Shown: piece by piece, positions 34,479 to 45,177 of the stretch | How the letters are laid out: each line of letters begins with the position of its first letter | How positions within the stretch are numbered: the first letter of the stretch is position 1 | Assembly: GCA_030789695.1 (NCBI GenBank) | Contig: CM061139.1 | Location: 5,967,878 to 6,031,877 of the forward strand | From: Scilla litardierei | Lineage: Eukaryota; Streptophyta; Magnoliopsida; Asparagales; Asparagaceae | Reading direction: 5' to 3' | DNA: 64,000 nt | The notes under the pieces: generated by a model | Told to the model about the DNA's origin: nothing | The model's database searches: none | The model's input: only the letters and a program-made list of their open reading frames with translations | Made by a program: the position numbers and the translations under genes

Positions 34479-35473
34479 TATTGTTGTACGTGTGAGAGGG
34501 GGTCACCTCTTCCATTGTAGGTGGCTAGCGGGGGCCTTGAATCTTGCGGGTCTCGGGGCTAACGTGATCCACCTTGCCAACGGCATGGCCTCCCCAAGGT
34601 AGGCGGGGCGCTCTGGCGTGCGTCCTCTCCGCCATTCTGGGGTTCGACATTGGTCCCACCTCGGCTACCGACGGTCATCATGCCCCAGGAACCGGCGAAG
34701 CGGTCATCGGGGAGGACTCCTTCTGCATATTGGGGATTCGACAGGCGGTGGGCTACGGTCATTCCAGTATCGCCGGCCTACAGCCGTAGCCTCCGGGATC
34801 TCTCTCCGCTCATGATTCTCCCTTGGAGCCTTTCTCACTCTGCGGCGAGGAAGCGGAGTTGTTGACGAACGGCTTCCTCGCCCAGACGATCTGGGGAGAG
34901 ACGCTGACGGGGCGGACTTCGCCCCCGAGGTGGGGACCCGACGAGTGGTAGGCTGCGCTCGTTCATGCGTCGCTGGCCCGTCATCGACTCCTCCGGGATC
35001 CCCTGGTTCTCCTCATTCTCCCTCCAGAGCCTTTCACATTCCGCGATAATGAAGCGGAGCTGGCATCGGGCGGTCTCTTCGTCGAGGAGGGCTCGCCTGG
35101 CGGCCTCGGCCGCTTAATCCAGATGCCTCTGTGCGGCGGCCACTTCCCCCTGGCACCTTCACAGCCGCGTGATCTCCATTTCTTCCTCCAAGAGCTTCTG
35201 TTGGGCCACTATCTCCTCGGCACGCCCTTCATCCCCTACTTCTTCGCTGAATTGAGGGTGGAGGTTTCGCCTCACGTTCGGGGGCTCTGAGGGGCCGAGG
35301 GGCGCTTCGGTCCTGGCTGTAGCGAAGCCCGCCATCATCTTAGTGAAGGCTTCAAAGCTCTGCTGTACCGCATGAGTCGAGTCCTAGAATGTCTCGGCTT
35401 CCACCAAGGGGGTGGATTAGTCGCAGGAGTCATGGATGAGAGTGTGACTCTTGGTCAACGGGATCCTTGCCAT
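33435..35473 (-). pseudogene. gag: Gag of Tat-like element E
   Basis: It begins at ATG 35473 (MARIPLTKSHT), 53 bp from the primer site. The N-terminal part is charged and coiled-coil-like, with several in-frame stops. The gag core has YNGRGDPLSHV, DAFPCRLFSQSLRDT and WYYGLPARSI, then a stop at 34199-34201. The CCHC-like motif reads YYRYHRDHGHDTDDC, so its first cysteine is tyrosine. A run of 34 C (34444-34477) interrupts the core between two conserved blocks. Not functional. Confidence 0.82.
34444..34477. repeat. Run of 34 C inside E gag
   Basis: On the coding strand this is poly-G between HVQQY and MEAHDV. It may be a real expansion of a Gly-coding stretch or a sequencing or assembly artefact. 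Confidence 0.9.
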
Positions 35474-35525
35474 GGTCAAGATTTCGGTTGATTGGTATGG
35501 GATCTGACATGGGTGTGACCCTTCG

Positions 35526-35543
35526 TTCCCACAAACGGTGCCA
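35526..35543 (-). other. Primer binding site of E
   Basis: The minus strand reads TGGCACCGTTTGTGGGAA, a Tat-type site, 2 bp from the LTR. Confidence 0.85.
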
Positions 35544-36013
35544 ATTGTTGCGGGGTGGAACTCGTGTACAATGAATTTATATTAAGGGGAACCAAGGGCA
35601 CGATGGTTATGTTGATGACGGGATTAAGGTATGCAATTTAACAGGTGATTAGTGGGATGATGAAGCTAAGCTTGTTGCGGAACCTGACCACGGTATCGAA
35701 TCTGGTGAGACGTGATGGAGGGGCCGAACTGCTTAGGTTGAGGGCGAGCACGGCCGGGGGAGACAAGATGACATGCGCAAGGAGCAACATGTCAGAAAGG
35801 CCGGTTGGGGTCCAACCCTTAGCCTCTCCGATGCCTAAGTCAGTAATAGTACTTAAAACAGGGGCTAGGCACGCAGGTCGGACTGAAGGTGAGTCGACCG
35901 TACGTGACGAGCTATGAGTGGAAGAACAAATATATGGACGACCATTGCTCTTGTGTTTGAGTAATAAGATTGAGAGTAAATTTGCCAACCCCTTCACCGT
36001 TGGAATCGATGGG

Positions 36014-36023
36014 GTATTTATAC
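36014..36023 (-). promoter_or_regulatory. TATA box of the E LTR
   Basis: GGTATAAATACC on the minus strand, itself a palindrome-like sequence. Confidence 0.55.
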
Positions 36024-36047
36024 CTGACTGGAGGCGGTTAGGTGGGG

Positions 36048-36086
36048 CTGACCTGGCATGCTGACTTGGCATGCTGAGCTGGCCCT
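36048..36086. repeat. TGGCATGCTGA repeats in E U3
   Basis: Two adjacent TGGCATGCTGA units (core GCATGC is palindromic) with a third weaker one, 25 bp upstream of the TATA box in the element sense. Isolated TGTCAG units follow to about 36240. Confidence 0.6.
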
Positions 36087-36671
36087 ACTGTCAGCGGAAG
36101 CTTCGGATGAGGATGTCAGGAACAGGAGTGTCAGCCACACTTTTGTCAGACGACACAACAGCCAGTGGCACTTTTGTCAGGGTGTTAGGGCCGAAAGCAT
36201 TAAGCGTCAAACGGCGCAGTGGCCAGGGTGTGCTTTGTCAGATGGTCGGGCGGCGTATGTGTCAATAGCGTCTGTGTACTAGGTTGTTTATCGTGTCCGA
36301 TGTGCAAAGGAACCGTTGGAGTGCCTCCCAGGGGCGGGGGCCCGCGATGAGTCGCCGGTCCGGCCCGGATGGAGGACAAGCAGTCCGGACGTGCACTTGC
36401 GTGCTGATCCTGGCGAACCGGGGGAGAATGGGTGTGCATCCCGATGGGGGTCATGCTGGGTGGGCCCCAATCAACGTCCAAGGTAAAGTGCGCCCTTATC
36501 CCATTCGTGGCGTTCTCCAGGATTGACAGGCGCCCTGTGGGCCTCTGAGGTTCGGGCGTGGAATGCCCTGTCATCGGGTCGGCTGCCCATCAGGAGGAAG
36601 GGGAGAACCGGCTGGGTGTTACGGCGGCTTGGGAGGGAAAGTCGGACTATCACGATCTTCAGGTCGTAACA

Positions 36672-37806
36672 GCAATATTCTCATATTCACATTATTTATT
36701 AGGAACATTAAGCATTAAACACATCATTCAACCAAATCTTATCAATATTCTCCCCATTTTGCTATCATCAAAAGCATACAATGAAGTCAATGTCATATCA
36801 CATGCAAAAAGAGAGTATTATAAATTATAGCAAACAATTGCATGTAGACATTCTTAGAATAAACAAGTCAAATCCAATGAGAAATATAACAATGACTTCT
36901 ACACCATCGTGTAAGTGTGATGATTAAACATTGAAGCACATAAGGAGAACTTTCAAGAAATTCAACCAAAACCAATCCACTTTTCCATGTAACATGATAT
37001 CGTCTAAGATTGATTTCCCCATCTCATTAAAATTGCTTTCAAGTTACCACACCCAAAACATAGCCTATGATGACTCTTAGATGTGGGGTGGCATTGCTTG
37101 ACGAGTATAACACTAATGCTAAAGTTTACTCTTAAATCTTATGTTGGATACTCGTGGATAGTGTCGTTGCCATGGATCGTATCCATATTACAGACGGATA
37201 TCTTTTCTTTCTTTTTCATTTATACATTTTTTTAATTCAATTATTTGAAGCTCTATTTTTTTATCCAAGGTAAGACACATCATATCACTTAGATTTTCAG
37301 TTATTTTGCATCCTACATTCACTTCTATATTTCATAAAAGATATCTCCAAATGTACAATAACATTTAATACTTGTAGAAGTGAAAGTGTAAGTGTAGAAA
37401 TTGAATTATTCTAATCATTGAACATGTCATGGTTATTTAGAAAATCAAACATGTACATGTAGCTATAACAATAATACATCAATCTCTACATTGGTATGAA
37501 TGTCATTCATTAATACCAATTTAAAGATTCAAAAGAAAGACACACATTTAGCACCATTTTTATAGTTTTTTGTATTTTTCAATTTTTTTCTTTTGTGTTT
37601 ATAAAGAGCTAAAGCAACCTAACAAATGAACTAGCACACAAACAAATGAACTAGCACACAAACAAAAACAAATCAAGCACACAAAAAGCTATGAAGGTAT
37701 TTATTATGCTCGATTAAGAAAACATACCTTCGCGATGTCGTTTGGCTAAAGAACTTTTTAATGAAATGCGACGTCCAATCCATAGTTCCTCGCCAATCCA
37801 TCTTAC
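36672..37806 (-). other. 3' part of copia element F
   Basis: AT-rich, no gene. The plus strand reads ATTCTCCCCATTTTGCTATCATC at about 36748-36770, the complement of a polypurine tract, so 36672-36747 may be the remaining end of the F 3' LTR. An imperfect hairpin with TTGGTAT and ATACCAA arms lies near 37491-37522. Confidence 0.5.
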
Positions 37807-39679
37807 CTACACGAAAGATATTATGTGTGACCTTGGAATCCAACAAGGTCCACTCACGTGAGTCATCACATTTTTAGGAACCCATATTTGCTTGAATTTA
37901 TTGTTCTTGTTCCTATATTTGCAATAATGAGCTGTATGACCAACGCAACCACATGTAAAGCACTTTGCATGAATATTTCCAACTTTTGTTGTCTCAATGT
38001 GAACTTTCCTATATTTTGACTTTTCAACATGTTTCAAACCATATCCAAGTCCATGCCTATTATTCCCATATATTTGGTTTCCAAGAATTATATCCAAGGA
38101 TTGTTTTCCCACACCAAATTTCTTAATGGTCAATTCTAGGTTTGTGACTTTAGATTTCAAATAACATATTTTCGTTCACAAGCAAAGTGTATTTACTAAT
38201 GAAAGCTTTCTTATTGCCCTCTTCATTCTTTTTCATGTTTTCAGCTTTCTTTTCAAAATAAATTATTTTTTTCTTTAAGCTCATTATTTAGCATGCACAT
38301 CTTTTCAATAAGCTCTTTATTTTAGTTTCTAGCTTAGTAACTTTTTCTTTATGCATGCTATTTTTTTAATAAAGTAGGACAATTTAGGCAATCAACTTTT
38401 TCATTCAAGCTAGATTTTTTTCTTTTTCAGCACATCAATGGTAGAATTACATGCAACAAGTTTTTCTTTCAGATTATCAATTTCTTTAGACTTGTCATAA
38501 TTTTCTTGTTGCAATTCAAAGTTACCATTCCTAAAGCAATCTAAAGTAGATTCTAGCTCATCAATTTCATCTTGCATTCCCTAACAGATAATAAAAAGTT
38601 CAACTTTAGTGCAAGATTTTACCTCGTCGTGCTTTCCCATTAAGCAGAGGAAGGAGTGGGCAGTCTCCTCCCGAGTTTCATCTTCGCTATCGTCATCCCA
38701 TGTTATCGCGAGAGATTTTCCTTTCTTTTCAGCGACGTTATTCTTTTCTTGTGGGAAATTCCTCTTGAAGTGTCCCTTCTTCCTGCATTTAAAACATTCC
38801 ATTTTATTAGTAGTATTCTGTTTAGTGGAATTTTTAGCAGGATTAAATTTGTTAGAGCGATTAAACCTTTGCGCCATTTCAGCTCTTCCTTGGGGAGTCT
38901 TGATGTATCTTCTGAAACCTCTGACCGTCAGTGCTTGCTCCTCATCAATATCATCTTCTTCTTCTTCCTTAGCTTTAAGAGCTAATGGTTTGGAAGCCTT
39001 AACCTCTGGTTTCTCTCTTGCTACGATGCTCTGCAATTCAAGCTCATGGGACATTAAGTTACCTATCAAGTCCTCCACTATCATTTTTGATAGATCTTTA
39101 GCTTCTTGAATGGCTGACTTTAGGACGGAACGAGCTTGGCAGCGCTCACAAGATCTTTCATATCTGCTCCAAACTTGGGTATGGCTTTCCTAGAGAGCTG
39201 TACTTGTATATGATGTCTGTGAAGCTCACAAACATCTCTTTGATGGATTCTGATGGAAGCATGCAGAAACTCTCATATTTTGTACTCAGTAAAGCAAGTC
39301 TGGACTCCTTCACATGTGACGTTCCCTCATGCGTCACCTCCAACATTTGCCATATTTCCTGCGCAGTTAAACATTGTGAGATACGATTAAATTAAGCTTT
39401 ATCCAAAGAGCAAATAAGTGCATTAATAGCTCTACCATTCGATGAATAAAGTTTTTTATCAGTAGCATCCCATTTATCGTTTGGTTTTAGAATTTCAGTG
39501 TCTTCAATTTTAATAGTGGAGGGTTCATATCCTTTTTCAACAATGTCCCACACATCATAATCAATAGACACTAAATAAATTTTCATTCTCGATTTCCAAT
39601 AGGCAAAACCTACTCCATTAAACTTAGGGGGTCGGGTAATAGATTGACCTTCAGCAAATGCTGAATCAGAGATATTCAT
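37807..39679 (-). pseudogene. gag: Gag of copia element F (no pol)
   Basis: Starts at ATG 39679 (MNISDSAFAEG). The N-terminal part has ITRPPKFNGVGFAYWKSRM, then a TAA at 39392-39394 replacing a Glu codon. LEVTHEGTSHVKES (39346-39300) and DLIGNLMSHELELQ (39080-39040) follow in different frames. There are two CCHC knuckles: CFKCRKKGHFKRNF near 38800, with its last Cys lost, and CFTCGCVGHTAHYC near 37935, intact. The frame ends at 37807 without any protease motif. F therefore lost pol by deletion and is decayed. Confidence 0.82.
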
Positions 39680-39721
39680 GGTTAATCTAGCCTTGATCCT
39701 CTAACCTGTTCTGATGCAACT

Positions 39722-39833
39722 TGTTGGATCTGGATCTAAGCCTAGAGGGGAGGTGTGTATAGGCTAATAAAAATATTCGTGCACACACACGAAATCACAT
39801 GCAGTTATACATCACAAATAATAAGATGTAGGG
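39722..39833 (-). repeat. LTR of element F, left piece
   Basis: Starts TGTTGGAT after a degenerate iMet primer site (TTCTGATGCAACT on the plus strand, 39709-39721). Interrupted by element G after 112 bp and continued at 47099. Confidence 0.75.
39829..39833. other. Target-site duplication of G, left copy
   Basis: TAGGG, identical to 47094-47098. Confidence 0.9.
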
Positions 39834-40897
39834 TGACTGGCACCCCGTTTATGATTAGGGCTCGTTGTCGTTTTACCGCAAGTGCACGGTTAGTGTATGG
39901 TGCAGATATATCGAACACAGGGAGGTGGATGGCTTGATGGCTACTAGCTTCGCCTAGGTTGTGTGTGAGCTACGCAGATGATATGAGTGGGTAGTGTAGA
40001 AATAAAGGAAAGAAATAAAAAAGACAAGAAATGAATCCCCGCTAACACGAGCTAGAGCACTCATGACACTTGGTATTCGACTCGACCCATGGTGAGACAT
40101 TGCCCCAAAAGGAGGTACCTAGTGCCCGTGGGCCCGATATTCCGGTCGGTACCTAGGATGATACGCTAGGTCTACCCGGTTTTGGACGGTGAGCATTCAC
40201 ATGTCCAACACCCTTCGCAACCGAGAGCATTAAGGCCACAATGATAGCTCCCAACATTTCATCCAAGCCGTTTCCATGTGCAAGGACTCAATGTCAATGC
40301 TAGGACGTGAGCTATGGCTAGAGAATCAAACTCCCGTTTTATTTTCTCTTGGCCCAACGGTCAAAGGCGGTCTTTCTCCCGTCGATGACAATGAAACGCC
40401 CTAGCGTAACCCTAATGGCCAAATAGGTCGAATGTGATTTCTAGCAATACATCAAAACAGATCTTGACAGGACAAGCATCCAGAGCCCAACGCCCAACTC
40501 CATCTAGTGTGTTTCCATACAAGTTGGTTTCAAATTGCTAGACATCCCCATTGACACATTCCATCAAACACTTACCATGCAATCAAGTCAAATGAAATAT
40601 CTCAAGCATCAATCCTACTCTAACCCATATTAGGGTTCATCAAATACTACTCAATGGTGAAGAACATGATAGCAAGCAATAAAAGGGACAAACAAACATT
40701 CACCATCAAGCTTATTGAAAATAACACAAATCAATGGAAATAAGAGAAGAAATACTTATCTTGCATTAGAATCTATCAATCCATTACAAGATTTATTGAA
40801 AGAGAACCCCTAATCTAAACTAATCTAAACTCCCATGAACGGGGCTGAAAAGCCCTGAAAAATAGAGGGGAACCCCTTACAAGTCGTGCAACATCTC

Positions 40898-40908
40898 ATA
40901 TTTATAGG
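40898..40908 (-). promoter_or_regulatory. TATA box of the G LTR
   Basis: CCTATAAATAT on the minus strand; the copy in the other LTR is at 46244-46254. Confidence 0.6.
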
Positions 40909-40966
40909 CCCCCACAAAACCCTAACAGTTCGGGTACAAATACCCACTAAAACTGCAGAAAAAGTG

Positions 40967-41490
40967 CCACCCGATCGGGTGGAAACAAACAGAGACATTG
41001 AACTGCTGAAAATGGGCTCAACTGGTCGGTTGGATATCACACCCGATCGGTTGAAGTTCAAATTCCAGACAGCCCCGAATTTTAGCACCCAGGTGCGCTC
41101 AGAAAATTCCAGAAAATTGTAGAAAAATCGGATTTGTGCATGTGACCTATCGTTGGAAAGCTAACGGTGATGCTGACACTATAAAAATAATAGATAACCC
41201 AAAATCCCACTGGAATGATAGCAGATCTTCAATGAATGCAGCAACAGTGCACGAAAGGGAAGAAAAGGCCACACGATCGGTTGAAGTGTCAACCGATCAG
41301 GTGAGTTCTTCCCCAAAATGACCCGAGGAGATGACCCGATCGGTTGGAAAGCTCTCCCATGAATGCCACTCTGTCTCCTCACCATCCGGTCATCCACTCG
41401 ATCGGGTGGTGCACTGTGTTGTCCGAGTGGAGCACAGGACTGATACCATGATACGAACCGATCGGGTGGCTCATCCATACGACCGGGTGA
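40967..41490. repeat. GATCGG palindrome cluster of the G 3' LTR
   Basis: ACCCGATCGGGT at 40969-40980 and about eight further exact or degenerate copies, upstream of the TATA box in the element sense. Confidence 0.88.
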
Positions 41491-41735
41491 AGCTCCAAAA
41501 CTTCAACTCCTCATCTTTGCCATCGGATCTTTGCCGTATAAGCGTGCTTTGGTCCCGACATGCAAGGTAGACTCCAGAAGACACCGAAATACCGACATTT
41601 ACCTAAAATACAAACAATACACCCAATAATCAATATGAACCAAAATGTGTTATATATACAACATGGAATGAGATGAAACGCATATGAAAACACGATGAAG
41701 AGTGTGTGCAAAAGGTGAAATATTAACATGTGTCA

Positions 41736-43811
41736 AGCCCCCAAGCTAAACTCTTCCTCATCCCGAGGAAGATGAGTTGGAATGAAGATCGGGTGCGAGA
41801 GCAAGAAAGGAAAGCGAAGAATCCTTGATCACCCTCTCCAAACCACAAATGTAATCACCAACACAATTAAGCACAAGGGAAAAGCATATCACAATCTAAA
41901 TCAAGAATTCAATCTCATAATATAGCATCATGGGTTCATGTCAATGGAGCACAAAAGAGATAGAAGCGTGACAATGGCAAAGGCATAGCTATCATAGCAT
42001 TTTATAGTAGATAATATGCCCAAATATGAGGAAGCTCAAAATTCAGATCAAATCTTCCAAACGGTGAATACGAGATACCCATACATGCATGAATAAGTAA
42101 GAAAGAATAGATATGAATCATGGAATAACTACCAATCTCTAGGATGTAAGAAATCGTTTTTTATTTTTGAAACACTTTCTTGCCTTGCTTGTATTTTCAA
42201 AAGGAGATGGAGAAGATGTGGAAAGATCACTTTGTACAAACTCTCGCCTTCCCTATATACATTGGTGCTCTCAGATATAGGAGATGTGGAGAGCGAAGGA
42301 AAAGGGGAGAATGTGGCATATATACATATTTTTGGTTTTGGTTTGTTATTGTTATTTTTAATTTGATTTTAATATTTTTGTCTTGCAAACTTGCGGAATC
42401 GCAATAGAATGCAAGGGCGGCCTACGCATCCCAAGCTAGATGGCTTTAGGGCATCGGGTTACGAAGAACCCCAAAGGACCATTATACAAAAATATGTACA
42501 AAAGTGTTTATTTGGTTAATGTTTTTTTTTGGAAAATGAAAAGTGTTCACTCCCCCAAATGGGAGAATGATGCATGACGAGGGGGAATGTACAAAGTAAA
42601 ACAAAAGAGAATTTTTGAGAAATCCAAGCATGGCAAGAAAATCCTCCATGAATTAAAGCACGGAACAAGGGTTTGGATATCCTAATCCCATTGAAAGGTA
42701 GCTAACACATGCGATAAGATACACATATAGTATTTCATGCAAGAGTTAGAAGCACGGGGGTAGGATGGTAAAATAACCGTTTTTTTGGAAATGAAGCGTG
42801 AAAATCTAGGAACTTCAAAATATAGGGGCATATTAAAATATGATATATAGCTAGAAGCATGCTTTAAACACAATCACAACCAACAATCTCGAAATATAGC
42901 AAATAAACCCAAAAGATGGCAAAACACATATATAAGCATTGAATAATCAAAGAAATAGCGTGATGGAAAATGGTGCTCAAATGAGAAAAGTGAAGCATGA
43001 GTGGAAAAATATCATCGAGGGTTCATCTCTAGAAAGAGGCAAGAATGAAATGGAGAAAAAAAATGCATGATGGGAATGATGCATAAAAATGAAAAGAAAA
43101 TTTTTTTGATGAATGTAAAAGGTGAAAAATGGAAGAAAATAAAGGAAACATGCATGAAATGCTATTCCCCCAAGCTAAAGCTTGCATTGCCCTCAATGCA
43201 ATAAGATCACACATGAGAGGACATAGATAAAATGGGAGGGAACATGCATCAAAAATAACAAAAATGACTATGGGTGATACTCTCCCCCAACCTAATATAA
43301 GCTATGCCCAAAAGATATGAAAATCCAATACGGGGCATAAAAGATAAAGGGGAGAGTGAACAATAGGCAAAACAGGCATCACCACTCTTTGGAGGTGGTA
43401 GGGGTCTCATGGAGAAAAATGATAACGGGGCCAAGAAAAGTGCCAAAAGAACAAGGATAGGGTGATGGGGGTGAAATGATAGAAGTGCACAATATGATGG
43501 GTTATTATGATGCAAAAGCAAACCCTAGATACGCTCCCCTCGCTAATGAGAGGATACGAGATTATTCTAATCTAAACTACAAAGCGGTAAATATTTACAC
43601 TACTAGATTAGGTTACACCTGAGCATAGGCGGATCCAGAATTTGGAGTGGGGCAGGTAGCTGCTCTAATTGCTCCTGATGTGGCTCCGCCAGAAGCGTTG
43701 TGCCATGTGTGCCAATGGACCTAAGCAATACACCTCCAAGCATCCCTTGTAGGTGTCCACCTGTAGCCTGCAAAGAATGAGGTGCATTAGGCCATGGCAA
43801 GAAATCATTTC
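41736..43811 (-). other. 3' non-coding part of G
   Basis: No gene. It contains three tracts in which the minus strand reads AGCTTGGGGG or TTGGGGGAG: at 41736-41752 (the polypurine tract), 43163-43180 and 43280-43295. Between them are AT-rich sequences. Confidence 0.6.
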
Positions 43812-44684
43812 CTAAAATAAATGTATCCCAGAGATGATCGTCAACATAAGATGGAAAAATAATAAAAGGGTGACGAATACCCCCGAGAATGGGTCACTAT
43901 CCTCTGTGCTAATGACGACCAAATCCTCGCTCTCCATGAGAAGTGGCTCTTTAGGTGGTGACGCACCGCAGCATACCTCAAGGGAAGTAAATACTGTGTC
44001 CCGCGAGAGATATGGTGTGTCAAAAATATATGAGTTTAAAAAAATAGGAAGTGAAAAGCGAGACTCAAAAGTGGAGTGAGAGTGAGTATGAAAATCTCCC
44101 TGAATAGGGGCAATATGCTCAAGTAGATGCTCAGCCGCAGAAGAAGTGGAGAGTAACGGTAGAGGTAGATGTGACTCGGGCTCCATGAAGTGGACCATCG
44201 TATCCAAACCCTCATGCACATCTTCCTCGGTGATATGCTCTTGCTCCACCATCTGCCCGATGTCCTGAATGACATCATCGTGCTTGACCACAGACCAAGG
44301 AAGAAGTAGCAACAGAGATGGCTGTAGAGGTGGATGTGGAGCGGACCACTCGTATGTGGTCGTGGTGTCCTCGTCCTCACGCACATCCTCCTCGCCGGTA
44401 TGCATAAGCTCTGTAGTCTCCTCGGTGCTCTTGTAGGACTCATATAGGGTATCCAAATCAAGATGAGAAGTCTCTCCCACAGATCCTAGAGAAATCACCC
44501 CATCCTTCCTATCATCAACAAAAAATGCTTCGTCATCCAAGTGGTAGTGTGGGAAAAATGGGACATCGGCACGAGATGTGTCTATGGTGGTCGATGAGAT
44601 GGTGGTCTCAATAATGAAAGTGGGTATATCCTCTGTTCCACCCCCACTCCTCGGTGTAGGCTCGGTGATTGGTACCATAAAGTT
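43812..44684 (-). CDS. Acidic protein of element G, unrecognised
   Basis: Open for 292 residues from a TTG at 44687 or 287 residues from the first ATG (MVPITEPTPRSGG). The frame is open a little further upstream (SLESLLERAIFNQEQILQNF), a short coiled-coil segment of the type found behind the zinc knuckle in Athila-type Gag. The rest is strongly acidic with many Glu/Asp/Thr (EEDVREDEDTTTT, a second EEDVHEG) and a hydrophobic end. The second half repeats the LEHI..EED pattern loosely. No known domain seen. It may be a Gag C-terminal derivative or a new protein of this family. Confidence 0.45.
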   Translation of the reverse strand, partial: NFMVPITEPTPRSGGGTEDIPTFIIETTISSTTIDTSRADVPFFPHYHLDDEAFFVDDRKDGVISLGSVGETSHLDLDTLYESYKSTEETTELMHTGEEDVREDEDTTTTYEWSAPHPPLQPSLLLLLPWSVVKHDDVIQDIGQMVEQEHITEEDVHEGLDTMVHFMEPESHLPLPLLSTSSAAEHLLEHIAPIQGDFHTHSHSTFESRFSLPIFLNSYIFDTPYLSRDTVFTSLEVCCGASPPKEPLLMESEDLVVISTEDSDPFSGVFVTLLLFFHLMLTIISGIHLF

Positions 44685-44771
44685 TTGCAATATTTGTTCT
44701 TGGTTAAAAATGGCTCTTTCAAGGAGAGACTCAAGGCTTGATTTTTCTTATGTTGGTGGAGGGATATAAGG

Positions 44772-44960
44772 TTAAGGAAATAGATGGGAGGTGTTTGGGC
44801 TAAGGTTGTGGGAAAATGTTTGGCCTTGGTTTAGAATGAGGCCCTCAAGCATAAATGGGCAATCATTATGCACGTGCCCTGCCATCCCACAAATCTCACA
44901 AACCACAAATGAATAAGGATCATAGCCTTCCATCTGAGCATCGAAATTTGGTCTCCACAT
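44772..44960 (-). pseudogene. Zinc-knuckle Gag remnant of G
   Basis: 62 codons starting MWRPNFDAQMEGYDP. Contains CEICGMAGHVHNDC, an exact CX2CX4HX4C knuckle that binds RNA in Gag proteins. Stops at 44772-44774, then the acidic ORF follows in another frame. The large N-terminal Gag core is absent. Confidence 0.65.
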
Positions 44961-45154
44961 GGTAATAGTAAAGATACCTGGATAACAAAAATAAGAAAAC
45001 TAGAGAGGAGCGTCCATAGAACAAGAGAATAACAAAAAGATAATATGATGGTTGGGGAAAAATTTCTTCGTTATTGTATTTTTTTTTGTTTTTTTAAATG
45101 TTTTTATGCATAGTCTAACGAACCCAAGCTAAGCTAATATCAAACCAAACGCCT

Positions 45155-45174
45155 CCTCGGCAATGGCTCCAAAA
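45155..45174 (-). other. Degenerate primer binding site of G
   Basis: The minus strand reads TTTGGAGCCATTGCCGAGGA, a diverged tRNA-Asp-type site, 3 bp from the LTR. Confidence 0.65.
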
Positions 45175-45177
45175 ACT

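Larger units (their letters stand above)
23077..36671 (-). mobile_element. Element E: Tat-like gypsy retrotransposon with antisense extra genes, 3' end cut by D
   Basis: Minus strand. 5' LTR 35546-36671, primer site, gag, protease, integrase C-terminal tail, tandem arrays, then two genes on the opposite strand. Antisense extra ORFs and variable tandem repeats near the 3' side are known in Tat-lineage elements. The 3' LTR would lie left of D, outside the window. Most of pol is deleted, so it is non-autonomous. Confidence 0.72.
35546..36671 (-). repeat. 5' LTR of element E
   Basis: 1126 bp; starts TGTTGCGGGG and ends GTAACA on the plus strand. TATA on the minus strand at 36014-36023. Next to it the expected right target copy is GCAAT (36672-36676); the left copy is outside the window. 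Confidence 0.75.
39834..41735 (-). repeat. 3' LTR of element G
   Basis: Starts TGACTGGCACC and ends ATGTGTCA. A polypurine tract complement (AGCCCCCAAGCT) follows at 41736. About 93-95% like 45178-47093 by eye. Confidence 0.9.
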
